Source: Cetobacterium sp. 8H
Lineage (GTDB): Bacteria; Fusobacteriota; Fusobacteriia; Fusobacteriales; Fusobacteriaceae
Assembly: GCF_014250675.1 (NCBI RefSeq)
Contig: NZ_JACHTG010000003.1
Location: forward strand, 1 to 64,000
Length of the DNA: 64,000 bases
Reading direction: 5' to 3'
The first letter of the stretch is position 1; every line of letters begins with the position of its first letter. The position numbers and the translations under genes are program-made. Positions 43,846-52,301 of the stretch are shown here, piece by piece. A model generated the notes under the pieces. That model was not told the DNA's origin. It did no database searches and saw nothing but the letters and a program-made list of their open reading frames with translations.

Positions 43846-44383
43846 AAAAAGTTTAATATTTGTATTATCTTTCATTTTAATATTATTCTCTTTTATTGAG
43901 TATAATAAATGGAAAAAACCTATTGAAAATTCAGGTTATTCAAACTTTATTGAAGGAAATAAATTAGTAAAAGAAAAACCTCAAGAGGCTTTAGAACAGT
44001 ATAAAATAGCTATGGAATACAATAAAGATCTTAATATTAAAAAAAATTATGAAATAGCTAATAAACAAAATCAACAACAGAAAAAACAAGAAGAACAGCA
44101 AAAAGAGAAGGAAAAGCAAGATCAAGAGCAACAAAACCAAAAATCTAATAAACAAGATCAAAGTAATAATAAAAATACAAAACAAGATCAGAATTCAGAA
44201 CAACAACAACCGCAGCAGCAAAAACAAGGTCAGGACAAGGAAACAAATGAAAAGTATGATCAAAAAAAAGAAGAACTAAATAGTATCCTTCAAAGATTGG
44301 AAGGAAATGAAAAACAAGCTTTTAAAAATAACGAAAAAATTCTCAATTCAAGTGAAAATAAAGATAGTGAGAATAGATGGTAG
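43838..44383 (+). CDS. BatC-like protein with TPR-like part and Gln/Lys-rich region
   Basis: 181 aa. N-terminal TM helix (~4-21), a short TPR-like hairpin (NFIEGNKLVKEKPQEALEQY), then ~85 residues of extremely low complexity rich in Q, K, N, E, D, and a final helix (QKKEELNSILQRLEGNEKQA). The position fits BatC, which normally carries TPRs. Overlaps its neighbours by 8 and, through an upstream non-start, 7 nt. Confidence 0.75.
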   Translation: MFKKSLIFVLSFILILFSFIEYNKWKKPIENSGYSNFIEGNKLVKEKPQEALEQYKIAMEYNKDLNIKKNYEIANKQNQQQKKQEEQQKEKEKQDQEQQNQKSNKQDQSNNKNTKQDQNSEQQQPQQQKQGQDKETNEKYDQKKEELNSILQRLEGNEKQAFKNNEKILNSSENKDSENRW

Positions 44384-44391
44384 GAGTGAAA

Positions 44392-45759
44392 ATGAAAAAG
44401 TTTAACTTAATTATAATATTATTATTATTTTGTAAAATTGCATTAGCTGATTTGATAGTCGACACCTCGAATTCCTCTCCAACTATTTATGAAACGTTCA
44501 ATCTAGATATAGTTTTTAAAGATGAACGTAGAGGAGATTATAAAATAGAGGGATTGGATAATTTTATGGTTATATCTAAAGGCTCAAATAAAAGTTATAG
44601 CGTTATCAATGGAAAAACGACATCTTCTCATACAGATATATATAAAATTAAACCTAAAAAAATTGGTGAATATACATTGAAAGTTATAACTGATTCTGGA
44701 ATTGAAAAAGCTATTAAAATCAATGTTCTTGATGATCAAAAGATGGATTCATCTATAAATAATAAATTTACTATTGAAACTAAACTCCCAGAAAAAAAAT
44801 ATTATTTTGGAGAGAAAATTCCGTTTGAAGAAAGTTTTATAAGTACAGTAAATATTTCATCTTTTAATCAAATAAAGGCTCCTGATTTCAAAGATTTTTC
44901 TGTTAAAGATATTACACCATATTCAAATAATAGTTACGTTCAACAAAATACATCTTTCAAAGGCAAAAGTGCAATAGAATTAATTTTATACAAAGGAATT
45001 TTACAAGCTAATTCAAGTGGAGAAAAAACTATTCTATCAAGTGAAATTAAAGTTGGGGAACCAAGCAGAGACTTTTTTTATGAAAATTCAGCTTATTTAG
45101 GCCCTAAAGAAATAAAAATAGATATTGAACCCTTACCTTCTGGAGCACCTAAAGATTTTACTGACATAGTTGGATCATTATTTAGTGAAGTAAAATGGGG
45201 AAACACTTCGGTTAATATAGGACAAGCTTTGACACTTACGTTAAAATTATACGGTAGTGGTAATTTAGAACTTTTAGATAAAATATACAATGAAAATAAT
45301 CAAAATTTTAATATTTTTGAAAGTGTAAAAAAATATGATGAAAATATAGCCGAAGGTAAATATTATAATGAAAAAACATTTGAAATAGCATTTATACCAA
45401 AACAAAATGGAGAACAAGAAACACCAGAGTTAAAGATACCTTACTTTAACACAAAAAATTCAAAGTATGAATATCTGATTATTCCATCTCAAAAAATAAA
45501 TGTTATAGGTAAAAATCCAGCAATTTCTGATAAAGAAATTACTCAATCTGAAAAAAGACCTATACAAAAAAATATAGAAAATATATCGCAGGACAACAAA
45601 ATTAAAGAAGTTGATATAAAATTACTTGAGGTTGAATCTATTCCAGTGAAAAATATTTATAAACTAGTAGCTTTTATTTTAGGTTTTATTTCAATAGTCG
45701 AATTTTTAATTATTTTAAACTTTGTAATTAAACGTAAAAACGCAAATAAGCGTAAATAA
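44392..45759 (+). CDS. BatD-like protein
   Basis: 455 aa. Signal peptide (MKKFNLIIILLLFCKIALA), long periplasmic part of beta-sandwich repeats (PTIYETFNLDIVFKDE; KKYYFGEKIPFEESF; VNIGQALTLTLKLYGSGNLE), C-terminal TM helix (~431-450) and a basic tail. Matches BatD ('oxygen tolerance') proteins. The ATG at 44392 is preferred, with GGAG 7 nt upstream. No BatE follows. Confidence 0.85.
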   Translation: MKKFNLIIILLLFCKIALADLIVDTSNSSPTIYETFNLDIVFKDERRGDYKIEGLDNFMVISKGSNKSYSVINGKTTSSHTDIYKIKPKKIGEYTLKVITDSGIEKAIKINVLDDQKMDSSINNKFTIETKLPEKKYYFGEKIPFEESFISTVNISSFNQIKAPDFKDFSVKDITPYSNNSYVQQNTSFKGKSAIELILYKGILQANSSGEKTILSSEIKVGEPSRDFFYENSAYLGPKEIKIDIEPLPSGAPKDFTDIVGSLFSEVKWGNTSVNIGQALTLTLKLYGSGNLELLDKIYNENNQNFNIFESVKKYDENIAEGKYYNEKTFEIAFIPKQNGEQETPELKIPYFNTKNSKYEYLIIPSQKINVIGKNPAISDKEITQSEKRPIQKNIENISQDNKIKEVDIKLLEVESIPVKNIYKLVAFILGFISIVEFLIILNFVIKRKNANKRK

Positions 45760-45802
45760 ATACAAATTACAAATAGTCATAAATAATTTTTATTAACAAA
45801 AA

Positions 45803-45838
45803 AAACAGAGAGTTTTTTCATAAAAACTCTCTGTTTAA
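45803..45838. terminator. Bidirectional terminator
   Basis: A 15-bp stem AAACAGAGAGTTTTT/AAAAACTCTCTGTTT with a TCAT loop, between convergent genes. Confidence 0.85.
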
Positions 45839-46246
45839 TTATTTATTTTTTTTCATAAATTTTTGAAAATGATTGTTTTTAGAATCTTTATTAGATGTTT
45901 TTAATTCTTTTCCATATTCTTTTTCACCGGTCTTTTTTGTAGGAAGAGTCAAATTAGATTTAGGAAGTTTTGAAATTATTCTTTCTTTCACAAGATTATA
46001 ATCTTTTCCTGTTCCAATCTTAAATTCCTCATAAACTTCATCCTCATCATCAACATAAATAGTAACTTCAATTAAATCGCCGTTATTTATCTTAATAAGG
46101 TTAAAGTCTTTCAAATTTGTTATTAGGAATTCATCAGCTTCATCATCTATTTTATTTAAGATAACTAATTCCCCCCTCATTTTTTTTGCCAACTCTATAT
46201 ATCCTGCAATAACTTCAGTTAACATATCTTTAGTTAAATCGTACAT
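45839..46246 (-). CDS. Conserved-looking acidic protein of unknown function
   Basis: 135 aa from MYDLTKDMLTEVIAGYIELA. The first ~85 residues form a compact acidic domain (DLIEVTIYVDDEDEVYEEFK); the last 45 are a basic, probably disordered tail (TKKTGEKEYGKELKTSNKDS...). Soluble. The ATG at 46246 is chosen because GGAGGGAAA sits just upstream; the longer frame starts inside that site. Family not recognised. Confidence 0.6.
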   Translation of the reverse strand: MYDLTKDMLTEVIAGYIELAKKMRGELVILNKIDDEADEFLITNLKDFNLIKINNGDLIEVTIYVDDEDEVYEEFKIGTGKDYNLVKERIISKLPKSNLTLPTKKTGEKEYGKELKTSNKDSKNNHFQKFMKKNK

Positions 46247-46261
46247 ATACTTTCCCTCCAT

Positions 46262-46524
46262 TTGTAATTATTTATTTTTTTATATTATCTCATAATAGAT
46301 AAAAACTTACAATCATTACTTTTATATATAAAATAATAATTATTTCAAAATAACAAAACTACAGATAAGAGTTATTATACGCAGTTTTGTTAGTTTATTT
46401 TTTATAAAAAATTATTATTTTTAGAGTTTTATAATACTAATTTTAAAAGTTGTTAATAATATTTTTAGAGTTTTTATTCACTGTAAAATTAGATTTCATT
46501 TTTAAGCCTAAAATTAAATAAAAT
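46262..46524. other. Gene-free stretch with an unexplained hairpin
   Basis: No credible ORF. A 10-bp inverted repeat TAACAAAACT (46351-46360) / AGTTTTGTTA (46383-46392) encloses 22 nt. A 14-mer, ATTTTTAGAGTTTT, is repeated exactly at 46417-46430 and 46461-46474. The stretch is otherwise AT-rich filler upstream of the purine permease promoter. Confidence 0.5.
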
Positions 46525-46553
46525 TTGACAAAGTTTGTGAACTATAGTACAAT
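46525..46553 (+). promoter_or_regulatory. Promoter of the riboswitch-permease transcript
   Basis: TTGACA (46525-46530), 17 nt, TACAAT (46548-46553); RNA would begin near 46560, just before the aptamer. Confidence 0.85.
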
Positions 46554-46571
46554 ACCCTGTAAAATTTTTTA

Positions 46572-46634
46572 CTGATATAATCCTGAAATAAGGTCAGGAG
46601 TTTCTACAAACCACCGTAAATGGTTTATTATTAG
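46572..46634 (+). promoter_or_regulatory. Purine riboswitch, U74 (adenine-type)
   Basis: All core parts match the xpt/add aptamer: P1 CTGATA/TATTAG; J1/2 TAAT; P2 CCTGA/TCAGG with loop AATAAGG; J2/3 TTTCTAC; P3 AAACCA/TGGTTT with loop CCGTAAA. The specificity base after P3 (A-T-T here; A-C-T in guanine switches) is T at 46628, which in known members reads adenine. The 3' arm of P1 runs into the AGGAGG at 46633-46638, so control is probably at translation initiation. Confidence 0.88.
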
Positions 46635-46642
46635 GAGGAGTA

Positions 46643-47971
46643 ATGAAAAATATAAAACCAAAGAATAATAGTGTGCTAAGTGCTATCGATTCTTACTTTA
46701 AACTTAGCTATTATAATACAACTGTATCAACAGAGATTACAGCTGGAATAACAACATTTATGACAATGGCCTATATTCTTATTGTTCAACCTTTATTTAT
46801 GAGTGCAGCCGGAATGGATGTTAGAGCCGTAACTATTGTTACAGCTATTCTATCAGCTTTATTCTCTATAGTGATGGGACTTTATACAAATAGACCTTTT
46901 GCCATGGCACCTGCAATGGGAGGAAATGCATTTTTTGCTTATACCTTAGTTGCTGGAGGAGTTGTTGATTGGCAAACAGCAATGGGAATGGTATTTTTAT
47001 CTGGAGTTGGTTTTTTACTATTAACTATATTTGGTTTAAGAGGCCTAATTGTTGAAGCAATTCCAAAAAACTTAAAATTTGCTATAGGTGTAGCAGTAGG
47101 ATTTTTTATAGCTATGGTTGGATTTAAAAACGGCCAATTAATGGTAATTAACAACGGGACTATTTCTATGGGAAGTATAAGCAATCCAAATACCATATTA
47201 GCTTTAATCGGACTTTTTATCACAATAGCTCTTGTTCTGAACAAAGTTAAAGGTGGTGTTTTAATCGGAATTGTGGTTACCACTCTTTTAGGTATTCCTT
47301 TTGGAATCACACAAATCCCTGAATCATTTTTTTCTTTGCCACCATCGATTGAACCAATATTTTTAAAGCTTAATATTTTAGGAGCTTTAAAATTTGGATT
47401 TTTACCATTGATTTTTACATTCTTTGTAGGAGATTTCTTTTGTACTCTTGGAACTCTTTTAGGAGTTTCTGCTCAAGCAGGATTACTAGACGAAAATGGA
47501 AATTTACCTGAAGTTGATAAACCTTTTTTAGTTGATTCTATAGCTACCATTGTTGGAGCGCTATTTGGTTCTACAACAATTACAACATTCTTAGAATCTG
47601 CTGCTGGAGTTGAAGAAGGTGGAAGAACAGGACTAACAGCTGTATCAACAGGACTATGCTTTATATTTACAATTTTCTTGACCCCAATTGTTTATATAAT
47701 CCCGTCGGCAGCAACAGCACCTGCTTTAATATTTATAGGAATTTTAATGATGACAAGCATAAAGTTTATAGATATGGAAGATATGACTGAATTTGTTCCT
47801 GCAGTAATAACAATAATGTTTACAGTATTCACTGACAATATGGCAACAGGAATGAGTATGGGTATTATATCTCATGTAATTATCAAAATTTTAACTGGAA
47901 GATATAGAGAGTTAAATTTACCAGTATTAATTTTAACATTACCATTGTTAGGCTATTTTATACTTTTATAA
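46643..47971 (+). CDS. NCS2-family purine permease (AzgA/PbuG/PbuO type)
   Basis: 442 aa, 12-14 TM helices. Begins in the AzgA-like way (ITAGITTFMTMAYILIVQP, then MAPAMGGNAFFAYTLV), with the PFLVDSIATIVGALFGSTTITTFLESAAGVEEGGRTGLTA family signature (in two parts). Proton-driven uptake of adenine, guanine or hypoxanthine. The riboswitch upstream points to adenine as the sensed ligand; ending in a terminator, it is a single-gene unit. Confidence 0.93.
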   Translation: MKNIKPKNNSVLSAIDSYFKLSYYNTTVSTEITAGITTFMTMAYILIVQPLFMSAAGMDVRAVTIVTAILSALFSIVMGLYTNRPFAMAPAMGGNAFFAYTLVAGGVVDWQTAMGMVFLSGVGFLLLTIFGLRGLIVEAIPKNLKFAIGVAVGFFIAMVGFKNGQLMVINNGTISMGSISNPNTILALIGLFITIALVLNKVKGGVLIGIVVTTLLGIPFGITQIPESFFSLPPSIEPIFLKLNILGALKFGFLPLIFTFFVGDFFCTLGTLLGVSAQAGLLDENGNLPEVDKPFLVDSIATIVGALFGSTTITTFLESAAGVEEGGRTGLTAVSTGLCFIFTIFLTPIVYIIPSAATAPALIFIGILMMTSIKFIDMEDMTEFVPAVITIMFTVFTDNMATGMSMGIISHVIIKILTGRYRELNLPVLILTLPLLGYFILL

Positions 47972-47975
47972 ATTT

Positions 47976-48008
47976 AAAGAAATCTTTTTTAAGATTTCTT
48001 TTTTTTAT
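47976..48008 (+). terminator. Terminator of the purine permease
   Basis: AAAGAAATCTT/AAGATTTCTTT, T4 loop, long T run. Confidence 0.85.
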
Positions 48009-48090
48009 AAAAAAGGAAATAGTAGGTTAGTTCAGTAGAAACTCTTAGCTGCTTTTATTTTATAAAATTTTATACTGGGGGTAGATAAGA

Positions 48091-49254
48091 ATGATCGAAT
48101 TCAGAAATGTATCAAAATCTTATGATAAAAGAACACTTATATTAAAAAATATAGATTTTAAAGTTAAAACAGGAGAATTTGTTGTTTTGATAGGAGAATC
48201 TGGATGTGGTAAAACAACGACTATGAAGTTAGTTAACCGTCTTATAGATCCAACAGAAGGTAGTGTTATAATTGATGGTGAAGATATTTCAAAAGTTAAT
48301 CCTATAATACTTAGACGTAGAATAGGCTATGTTATACAAAAAGAGGGTTTAATGCCACATATGACAATCGGAGAGAATATAGAGATTGTTCCAAAATTAT
48401 TAAAATGGGATGAACAAAAAAGAAAAAGCAGAAGTTATGAACTACTTTCCCTTTTAAATCTTGATCCTGAAATATACTATAAAAAATATCCTCATGAAGT
48501 TTCAGGAGGACAAAAACAGAGAGTTGGAATTGCTAGAGCATTAGCTGTAAATCCGGATATCATTCTTATGGATGAACCATTTTCAGCTCTAGACCCAATT
48601 ACTAGAGAAAACATTCAAGATGAAGTTTTAAAATTACAAAAAGAATTAGGAAAAACTATTATTTTTGTTACTCATGATATGGATGAGGCTATAAAATTAG
48701 GAGAACGAATAGCATTTTTAAAAGATGGTGAAATTTTACAATTTGATACGCCTGATCAAATCCTAAAAAATCCAGCTTCTGAGTATATAGAGCAATTTAT
48801 TGGTAAAGATAGAATTTGGAAAACTCCAAATAAACTTTTAGTTTCAGATATAATGACAAAGCAATATTGGACTATTGAAAAACGAAGTAATATTTCAAGA
48901 GCTTTTAACTTATTAAAAACTCATGATATTGACTTTTTAATAGTTACAGAAATTGAAGGAGGAAAACATTTAGAGCCACTCGGAATTGTATTTAGAAAAA
49001 ACTTAATACATGCTATGGAAAATGGGTTATCAAGAGTTAGAGATGTTATGGATAAGGACTTTGTAACTATAGATAAAGATAGTAATCTATTGGATGTTTT
49101 AAATAAAATGTCTAGTATCAATGCTAAAGTTATTTCAGTGGTAGATAATAATAATCATTTAACAGGTGTAATCACAAATATAGGACTTTTAAATGCAATA
49201 AATAAAATTGCACCTACTAATTCTGATGAGAGTGAGGTGGATACTTATGAATGA
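48091..49254 (+). CDS. Osmoprotectant (OpuC/ProV-type) ABC transporter ATPase with CBS domains
   Basis: 387 aa. Walker A GESGCGKTTT (~36), signature VSGGQKQRVGIARA, Walker B IILMDEPFSALDP, then two CBS motifs (~250-375: VSDIMTKQYWTIEKRSN; RDVMDKDFVTIDKDS). CBS pairs in OpuA/OpuC sense ionic strength or nucleotides. Overlaps the permease gene by 8 nt, so translation is coupled. Confidence 0.92.
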   Translation: MIEFRNVSKSYDKRTLILKNIDFKVKTGEFVVLIGESGCGKTTTMKLVNRLIDPTEGSVIIDGEDISKVNPIILRRRIGYVIQKEGLMPHMTIGENIEIVPKLLKWDEQKRKSRSYELLSLLNLDPEIYYKKYPHEVSGGQKQRVGIARALAVNPDIILMDEPFSALDPITRENIQDEVLKLQKELGKTIIFVTHDMDEAIKLGERIAFLKDGEILQFDTPDQILKNPASEYIEQFIGKDRIWKTPNKLLVSDIMTKQYWTIEKRSNISRAFNLLKTHDIDFLIVTEIEGGKHLEPLGIVFRKNLIHAMENGLSRVRDVMDKDFVTIDKDSNLLDVLNKMSSINAKVISVVDNNNHLTGVITNIGLLNAINKIAPTNSDESEVDTYE

Positions 49255-50800
49255 TTTTATTAGATATTTCATAGAAAAAATTCCTGAAGTTAAAATTGCA
49301 CTGCTTCAGCATATAGAAATAACAGGATTAGCTGTATCACTAGCTATTTTAATAGGAGTTCCTTTAGGTATTGTTATTATAAAAAATGAAAAGCTATCTA
49401 AGGTAGTCTTGGCAATCGCTGGAATTTTCCAAACAATTCCCAGCTTAGCATTGTTTGGGCTAATTATTCCGGTTTTAGGAATTGGAATAACTCCTGCAGT
49501 TTTTGTTTTATTTTTGTATTCATTACTTCCTATAATAACAAATACATATATAGGAATAAAAGGTGTGGATGCTTCAATAATTCAAGCCGCTGTAGGAATG
49601 GGTATGACTAACTTTCAAGTTCTATTAAAAGTGAAACTTCCAATAGCCGTAGCCATTATAATGGGTGGAATAAGAATTTCTGCAGTTGCAACAATTGGAA
49701 CTGCAACAATAGCAGCTCTTATTGGTGCTGGTGGACTAGGAGAGCTTATCTTTAGGGGAATATCAACTAGTAATAATAATTTAGTGTTAACGGGTGCTAT
49801 CCCGACGGCACTATTAGCTTTCGTTATTAATTATATATTGGGAGTCTTTGAAAAAGCTTTGACACCAACAGGAATGCTAGAAAACTCTAAAGAAAAAAAG
49901 AAAAATGTTATAATTTCAAAAATTGTATTAGTTTTAATTATTTTAGGGGTTGGTTTTAGAACTTATAAGAATAGTGTTGAAAAAAATATACCTACTATTA
50001 TCGTTGGACATAAAAACTATAACGAACAAAGAATTTTAGGTATTATGATGGCACAAATTATAGAGTCTAAAACTGATTACAGGGTAAAAATGGTTGAACT
50101 TGGAACTGGAACTGTTATATTTGAAGCCATTAAAAATAAAGATATTGATGTTTATCCTGAATATACCGGCGTTGCTTATGCTGCCTACTTAGGGAAAAAA
50201 GAAAAAGCTGATGCTAAAACTGTTTTTGATATTATAAAGCAAGAATACAATGCAAATCATGATCTAGATATAAGAAACCCTATGGGATTCCAAAATACTT
50301 ATGCTTTTGCAATGAAACCAGAAACTGCTGAAAAATATGGAATAAAAAATATTAGTGATCTAAAAAGATATGCAGGAAATATGACTTTAAGTGGGCCTCA
50401 CGAATTTATGGAAAGAGAGGATGGATTAATAGGAATTCAAAAAACATATAATATAAAATTTAAAAATATATTATCAATGGATCAAGGACTCGTAATAAAT
50501 TCTCTTGTTTCAAATAAAATAGAAGTTGCACTTGTATATTCAACTGATGGTCTAATTGCTAAACATAATTTACTACTCTTAGATGACGATTTAAAGTTTT
50601 TTCCACCATATGAGGTTGTTACAACAATGAGAAAAGGTTATGAAAAAATGAAACCTGATGTTATATTAGCTTTAGATAGCATGGTAAATTCTTTGACTGA
50701 AGATGAAATGCAAAATTTAAACTTACTATCTATCGAAGGAAAAGAGCCGATTGAAATAATTATCAATAAATTTTTAAAAGAAAAACACTTAATAGATTAA
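49247..50800 (+). CDS. Osmoprotectant ABC permease fused to its substrate-binding domain
   Basis: 517 aa. Residues ~1-215 are an OpuCB-type permease (LIGVPLGIVIIKNEKLSKVV; GGIRISAVATIGTATIAALIGAGGLG). After one further TM (~225-245) a periplasmic OpuAC-like binding domain follows (TIIVGHKNYNEQRILGIMMA, DVYPEYTGVAYAAYLG). Ligand: glycine betaine, choline, carnitine or similar. The ATG at 49247 with GAGGTG is used in place of the earlier one at 49208. Confidence 0.92.
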   Translation: MNDFIRYFIEKIPEVKIALLQHIEITGLAVSLAILIGVPLGIVIIKNEKLSKVVLAIAGIFQTIPSLALFGLIIPVLGIGITPAVFVLFLYSLLPIITNTYIGIKGVDASIIQAAVGMGMTNFQVLLKVKLPIAVAIIMGGIRISAVATIGTATIAALIGAGGLGELIFRGISTSNNNLVLTGAIPTALLAFVINYILGVFEKALTPTGMLENSKEKKKNVIISKIVLVLIILGVGFRTYKNSVEKNIPTIIVGHKNYNEQRILGIMMAQIIESKTDYRVKMVELGTGTVIFEAIKNKDIDVYPEYTGVAYAAYLGKKEKADAKTVFDIIKQEYNANHDLDIRNPMGFQNTYAFAMKPETAEKYGIKNISDLKRYAGNMTLSGPHEFMEREDGLIGIQKTYNIKFKNILSMDQGLVINSLVSNKIEVALVYSTDGLIAKHNLLLLDDDLKFFPPYEVVTTMRKGYEKMKPDVILALDSMVNSLTEDEMQNLNLLSIEGKEPIEIIINKFLKEKHLID

Positions 50801-50801
50801 A

Positions 50802-50828
50802 AAAAAGGGATTACTCCCTTTTTTTTAT
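50802..50828. terminator. Bidirectional terminator
   Basis: AAAAAAGGGA/TCCCTTTTTT with a TTAC loop, between the ABC permease and the antiporter genes, which converge. Confidence 0.85.
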
Positions 50829-50829
50829 T

Positions 50830-52032
50830 TTAAGAATGTTTTAATAATTCTTTATATGTAGAATTTATCCCAATAGCTCCTAATGGTGCTGTTATAAGCA
50901 CACTTAAAATAGCTATTGCTTGCATTATCTCACCACCGGCAACACCCATCTGCAATGGTATTCCCGCTTTTGCTGATTGAACAGTCGCTTTTGGAAGATA
51001 TGCTATAACACAAAATAATCTTTCTTTAAAAGTTAAATCTGTTCCAATTAAAGATAAAAGAACACCTATTGATCTGATGCTTAATGAATAAAAAAGAATT
51101 GTTAACCCTATTAAAAAGTATCCTCCAACTAAAGCTGGATTTATAGCCATACCAACAAAAGTAAATAGGTATATTTTTCCATATTTCCATATTCTGTTCA
51201 TCCCAGCTTGTATATCTTTATATCCATTTTTATCATAAAATCTTATAAAAAATCCGAATGATATTATGCTCAATAAAGAGTTGTATAATTCAAAATGATA
51301 TTTATTTTCAACAAATCTTAATAATAAGCAACAGCTAAAAGATAAAAATATTTTAATAATGTGATTATCCTTTTTTAAGTATGTATATTTTCCTAAAAGA
51401 CTTATTGCCCATCCTATAAAAATACTAAAAATAATAGATACAGGGATAACTATAAGTTGTGACTTTAAATCAAATTCAATCCCTTCAATCTTTTGAAAAT
51501 ATATCGCTAAAAATGTAGTAAATAATGTTATTGCTATAGTATCATCTGCAGATGCTCCTACAAGCAATAACTGAGGAATAGATTTTTTTTGACCAATATT
51601 TTTATCTATTAGCTTAACCATAGATGGAATCAACACAGCAGGACTTACTGCAGCTATTATAAAGCCAAGAATAGCCCCTTGAACGAATGAAAAATTTAAA
51701 AATATTGTAGAAAGATAAGCTATTGCAAATCCTTCTAAAGTAGCAGGAACAATACTCAGTAAAATAGCAGGCCTTCCTATTTTTTTTACTTGATCAAATC
51801 CAATTCCAAGTCCTCCTATAAAAAGTACCGTTACAAGTGCAGTATCTTTTAATATTGGTGAAATTTTCAAGATGAGTTCTGGTGTCTTATCAAATCCAAA
51901 TGGCCCTAAAATAAATCCTGCCACCATCATTCCAATTAAAGAAGGTAATTTTATCTTTTCAAATAATACTCCTAAAAAATTAGAAAAAAATGTCAAAAAA
52001 ATTAAAAAAATAAAGGTAATAATTAGATACAT
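50830..52032 (-). CDS. CPA2-type cation:proton antiporter under fluoride riboswitch
   Basis: 400 aa, about 11-13 TM helices. Starts MYLIITFIFLIFLTFFSNFL; the Kef/CPA core is seen in GMMVAGFILGPFGFDK, FIGGLGIGFDQVKK and VGASADDTIAITLFTTFLAI (conserved Asp pair). No C-terminal NAD-binding domain. Exchanges a monovalent cation for protons; the leader suggests a role under fluoride stress. The ATG at 52032 with GGAGGGAG is used; the longer frame runs back through the riboswitch and is rejected. Confidence 0.87.
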   Translation of the reverse strand: MYLIITFIFLIFLTFFSNFLGVLFEKIKLPSLIGMMVAGFILGPFGFDKTPELILKISPILKDTALVTVLFIGGLGIGFDQVKKIGRPAILLSIVPATLEGFAIAYLSTIFLNFSFVQGAILGFIIAAVSPAVLIPSMVKLIDKNIGQKKSIPQLLLVGASADDTIAITLFTTFLAIYFQKIEGIEFDLKSQLIVIPVSIIFSIFIGWAISLLGKYTYLKKDNHIIKIFLSFSCCLLLRFVENKYHFELYNSLLSIISFGFFIRFYDKNGYKDIQAGMNRIWKYGKIYLFTFVGMAINPALVGGYFLIGLTILFYSLSIRSIGVLLSLIGTDLTFKERLFCVIAYLPKATVQSAKAGIPLQMGVAGGEIMQAIAILSVLITAPLGAIGINSTYKELLKHS

Positions 52033-52052
52033 AATTTTTCTCCCTCCTAAAC

Positions 52053-52088
52053 AAAAAATGACCCCTACCCAAAATGAGTAGGAGTCAT
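52053..52088 (-). terminator. Riboswitch-controlled terminator
   Basis: A 13-bp stem (two G-U pairs; arms 52088-52076 and 52070-52058 on the minus strand) followed by six U. Its 5' arm contains the ACTCC that forms the aptamer pseudoknot, so the two structures exclude each other. Confidence 0.85.
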
Positions 52089-52125
52089 TAGCATTTAGCA
52101 TTTAATGGCGAACTCCATCGCCTAT
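52077..52125 (-). promoter_or_regulatory. Fluoride riboswitch (crcB motif)
   Basis: Minus strand: hairpin GGCGA-TGGAGT-TCGCC (52122-52107), the ATTAAATGC linker and short stem, and the GCTAATGACTCCTAC block (52092-52078). Loop GGAGT pairs with ACTCC to form the pseudoknot. Fluoride binding would hold the pseudoknot and prevent the terminator, switching the antiporter on. Stem 2 is shorter than usual. Confidence 0.85.
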
Positions 52126-52139
52126 TTTTAATCTATAAT

Positions 52140-52152
52140 GTATTATAGCACA
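52140..52152 (-). promoter_or_regulatory. Extended -10 promoter of the fluoride-riboswitch RNA
   Basis: Minus strand TGC-TATAAT about 20-25 nt upstream of the aptamer; the -35 is weak. Confidence 0.6.
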
Positions 52153-52227
52153 ATATTATATAAATTAAAAATATTATTTTCATGTATATATTATAGCTGA
52201 ATTGTTCTATATAAATATAAATTGTGG

Positions 52228-52256
52228 TTGACATAATAATTCTTTTGTTATAAAAT
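52228..52256 (+). promoter_or_regulatory. Promoter of the PTS gene
   Basis: TTGACA (52228-52233), 17 nt, TAAAAT (52251-52256), 46 nt before the ATG. Confidence 0.8.
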
Positions 52257-52301
52257 TGGTTAGAAATAATATTTCAAAAAAAGAAAATAGGAGGGGTACA
52301 T

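Noticed and set aside
43991-44185. Leu/Ile/Phe-rich 64-codon frame antisense to the BatC-like gene
   Set aside because: It is the complement of the Lys/Gln-rich linker; no ribosome site, so a shadow frame.
46939-47310. Long minus-strand open frame (123 codons) inside the purine permease gene
   Set aside because: Antisense of a clear NCS2 permease; no start signal and no promoter.
52033-52101. N-terminal extension of the antiporter (23 extra codons)
   Set aside because: Those codons are the fluoride riboswitch terminator; a strong ribosome site picks the ATG at 52032.
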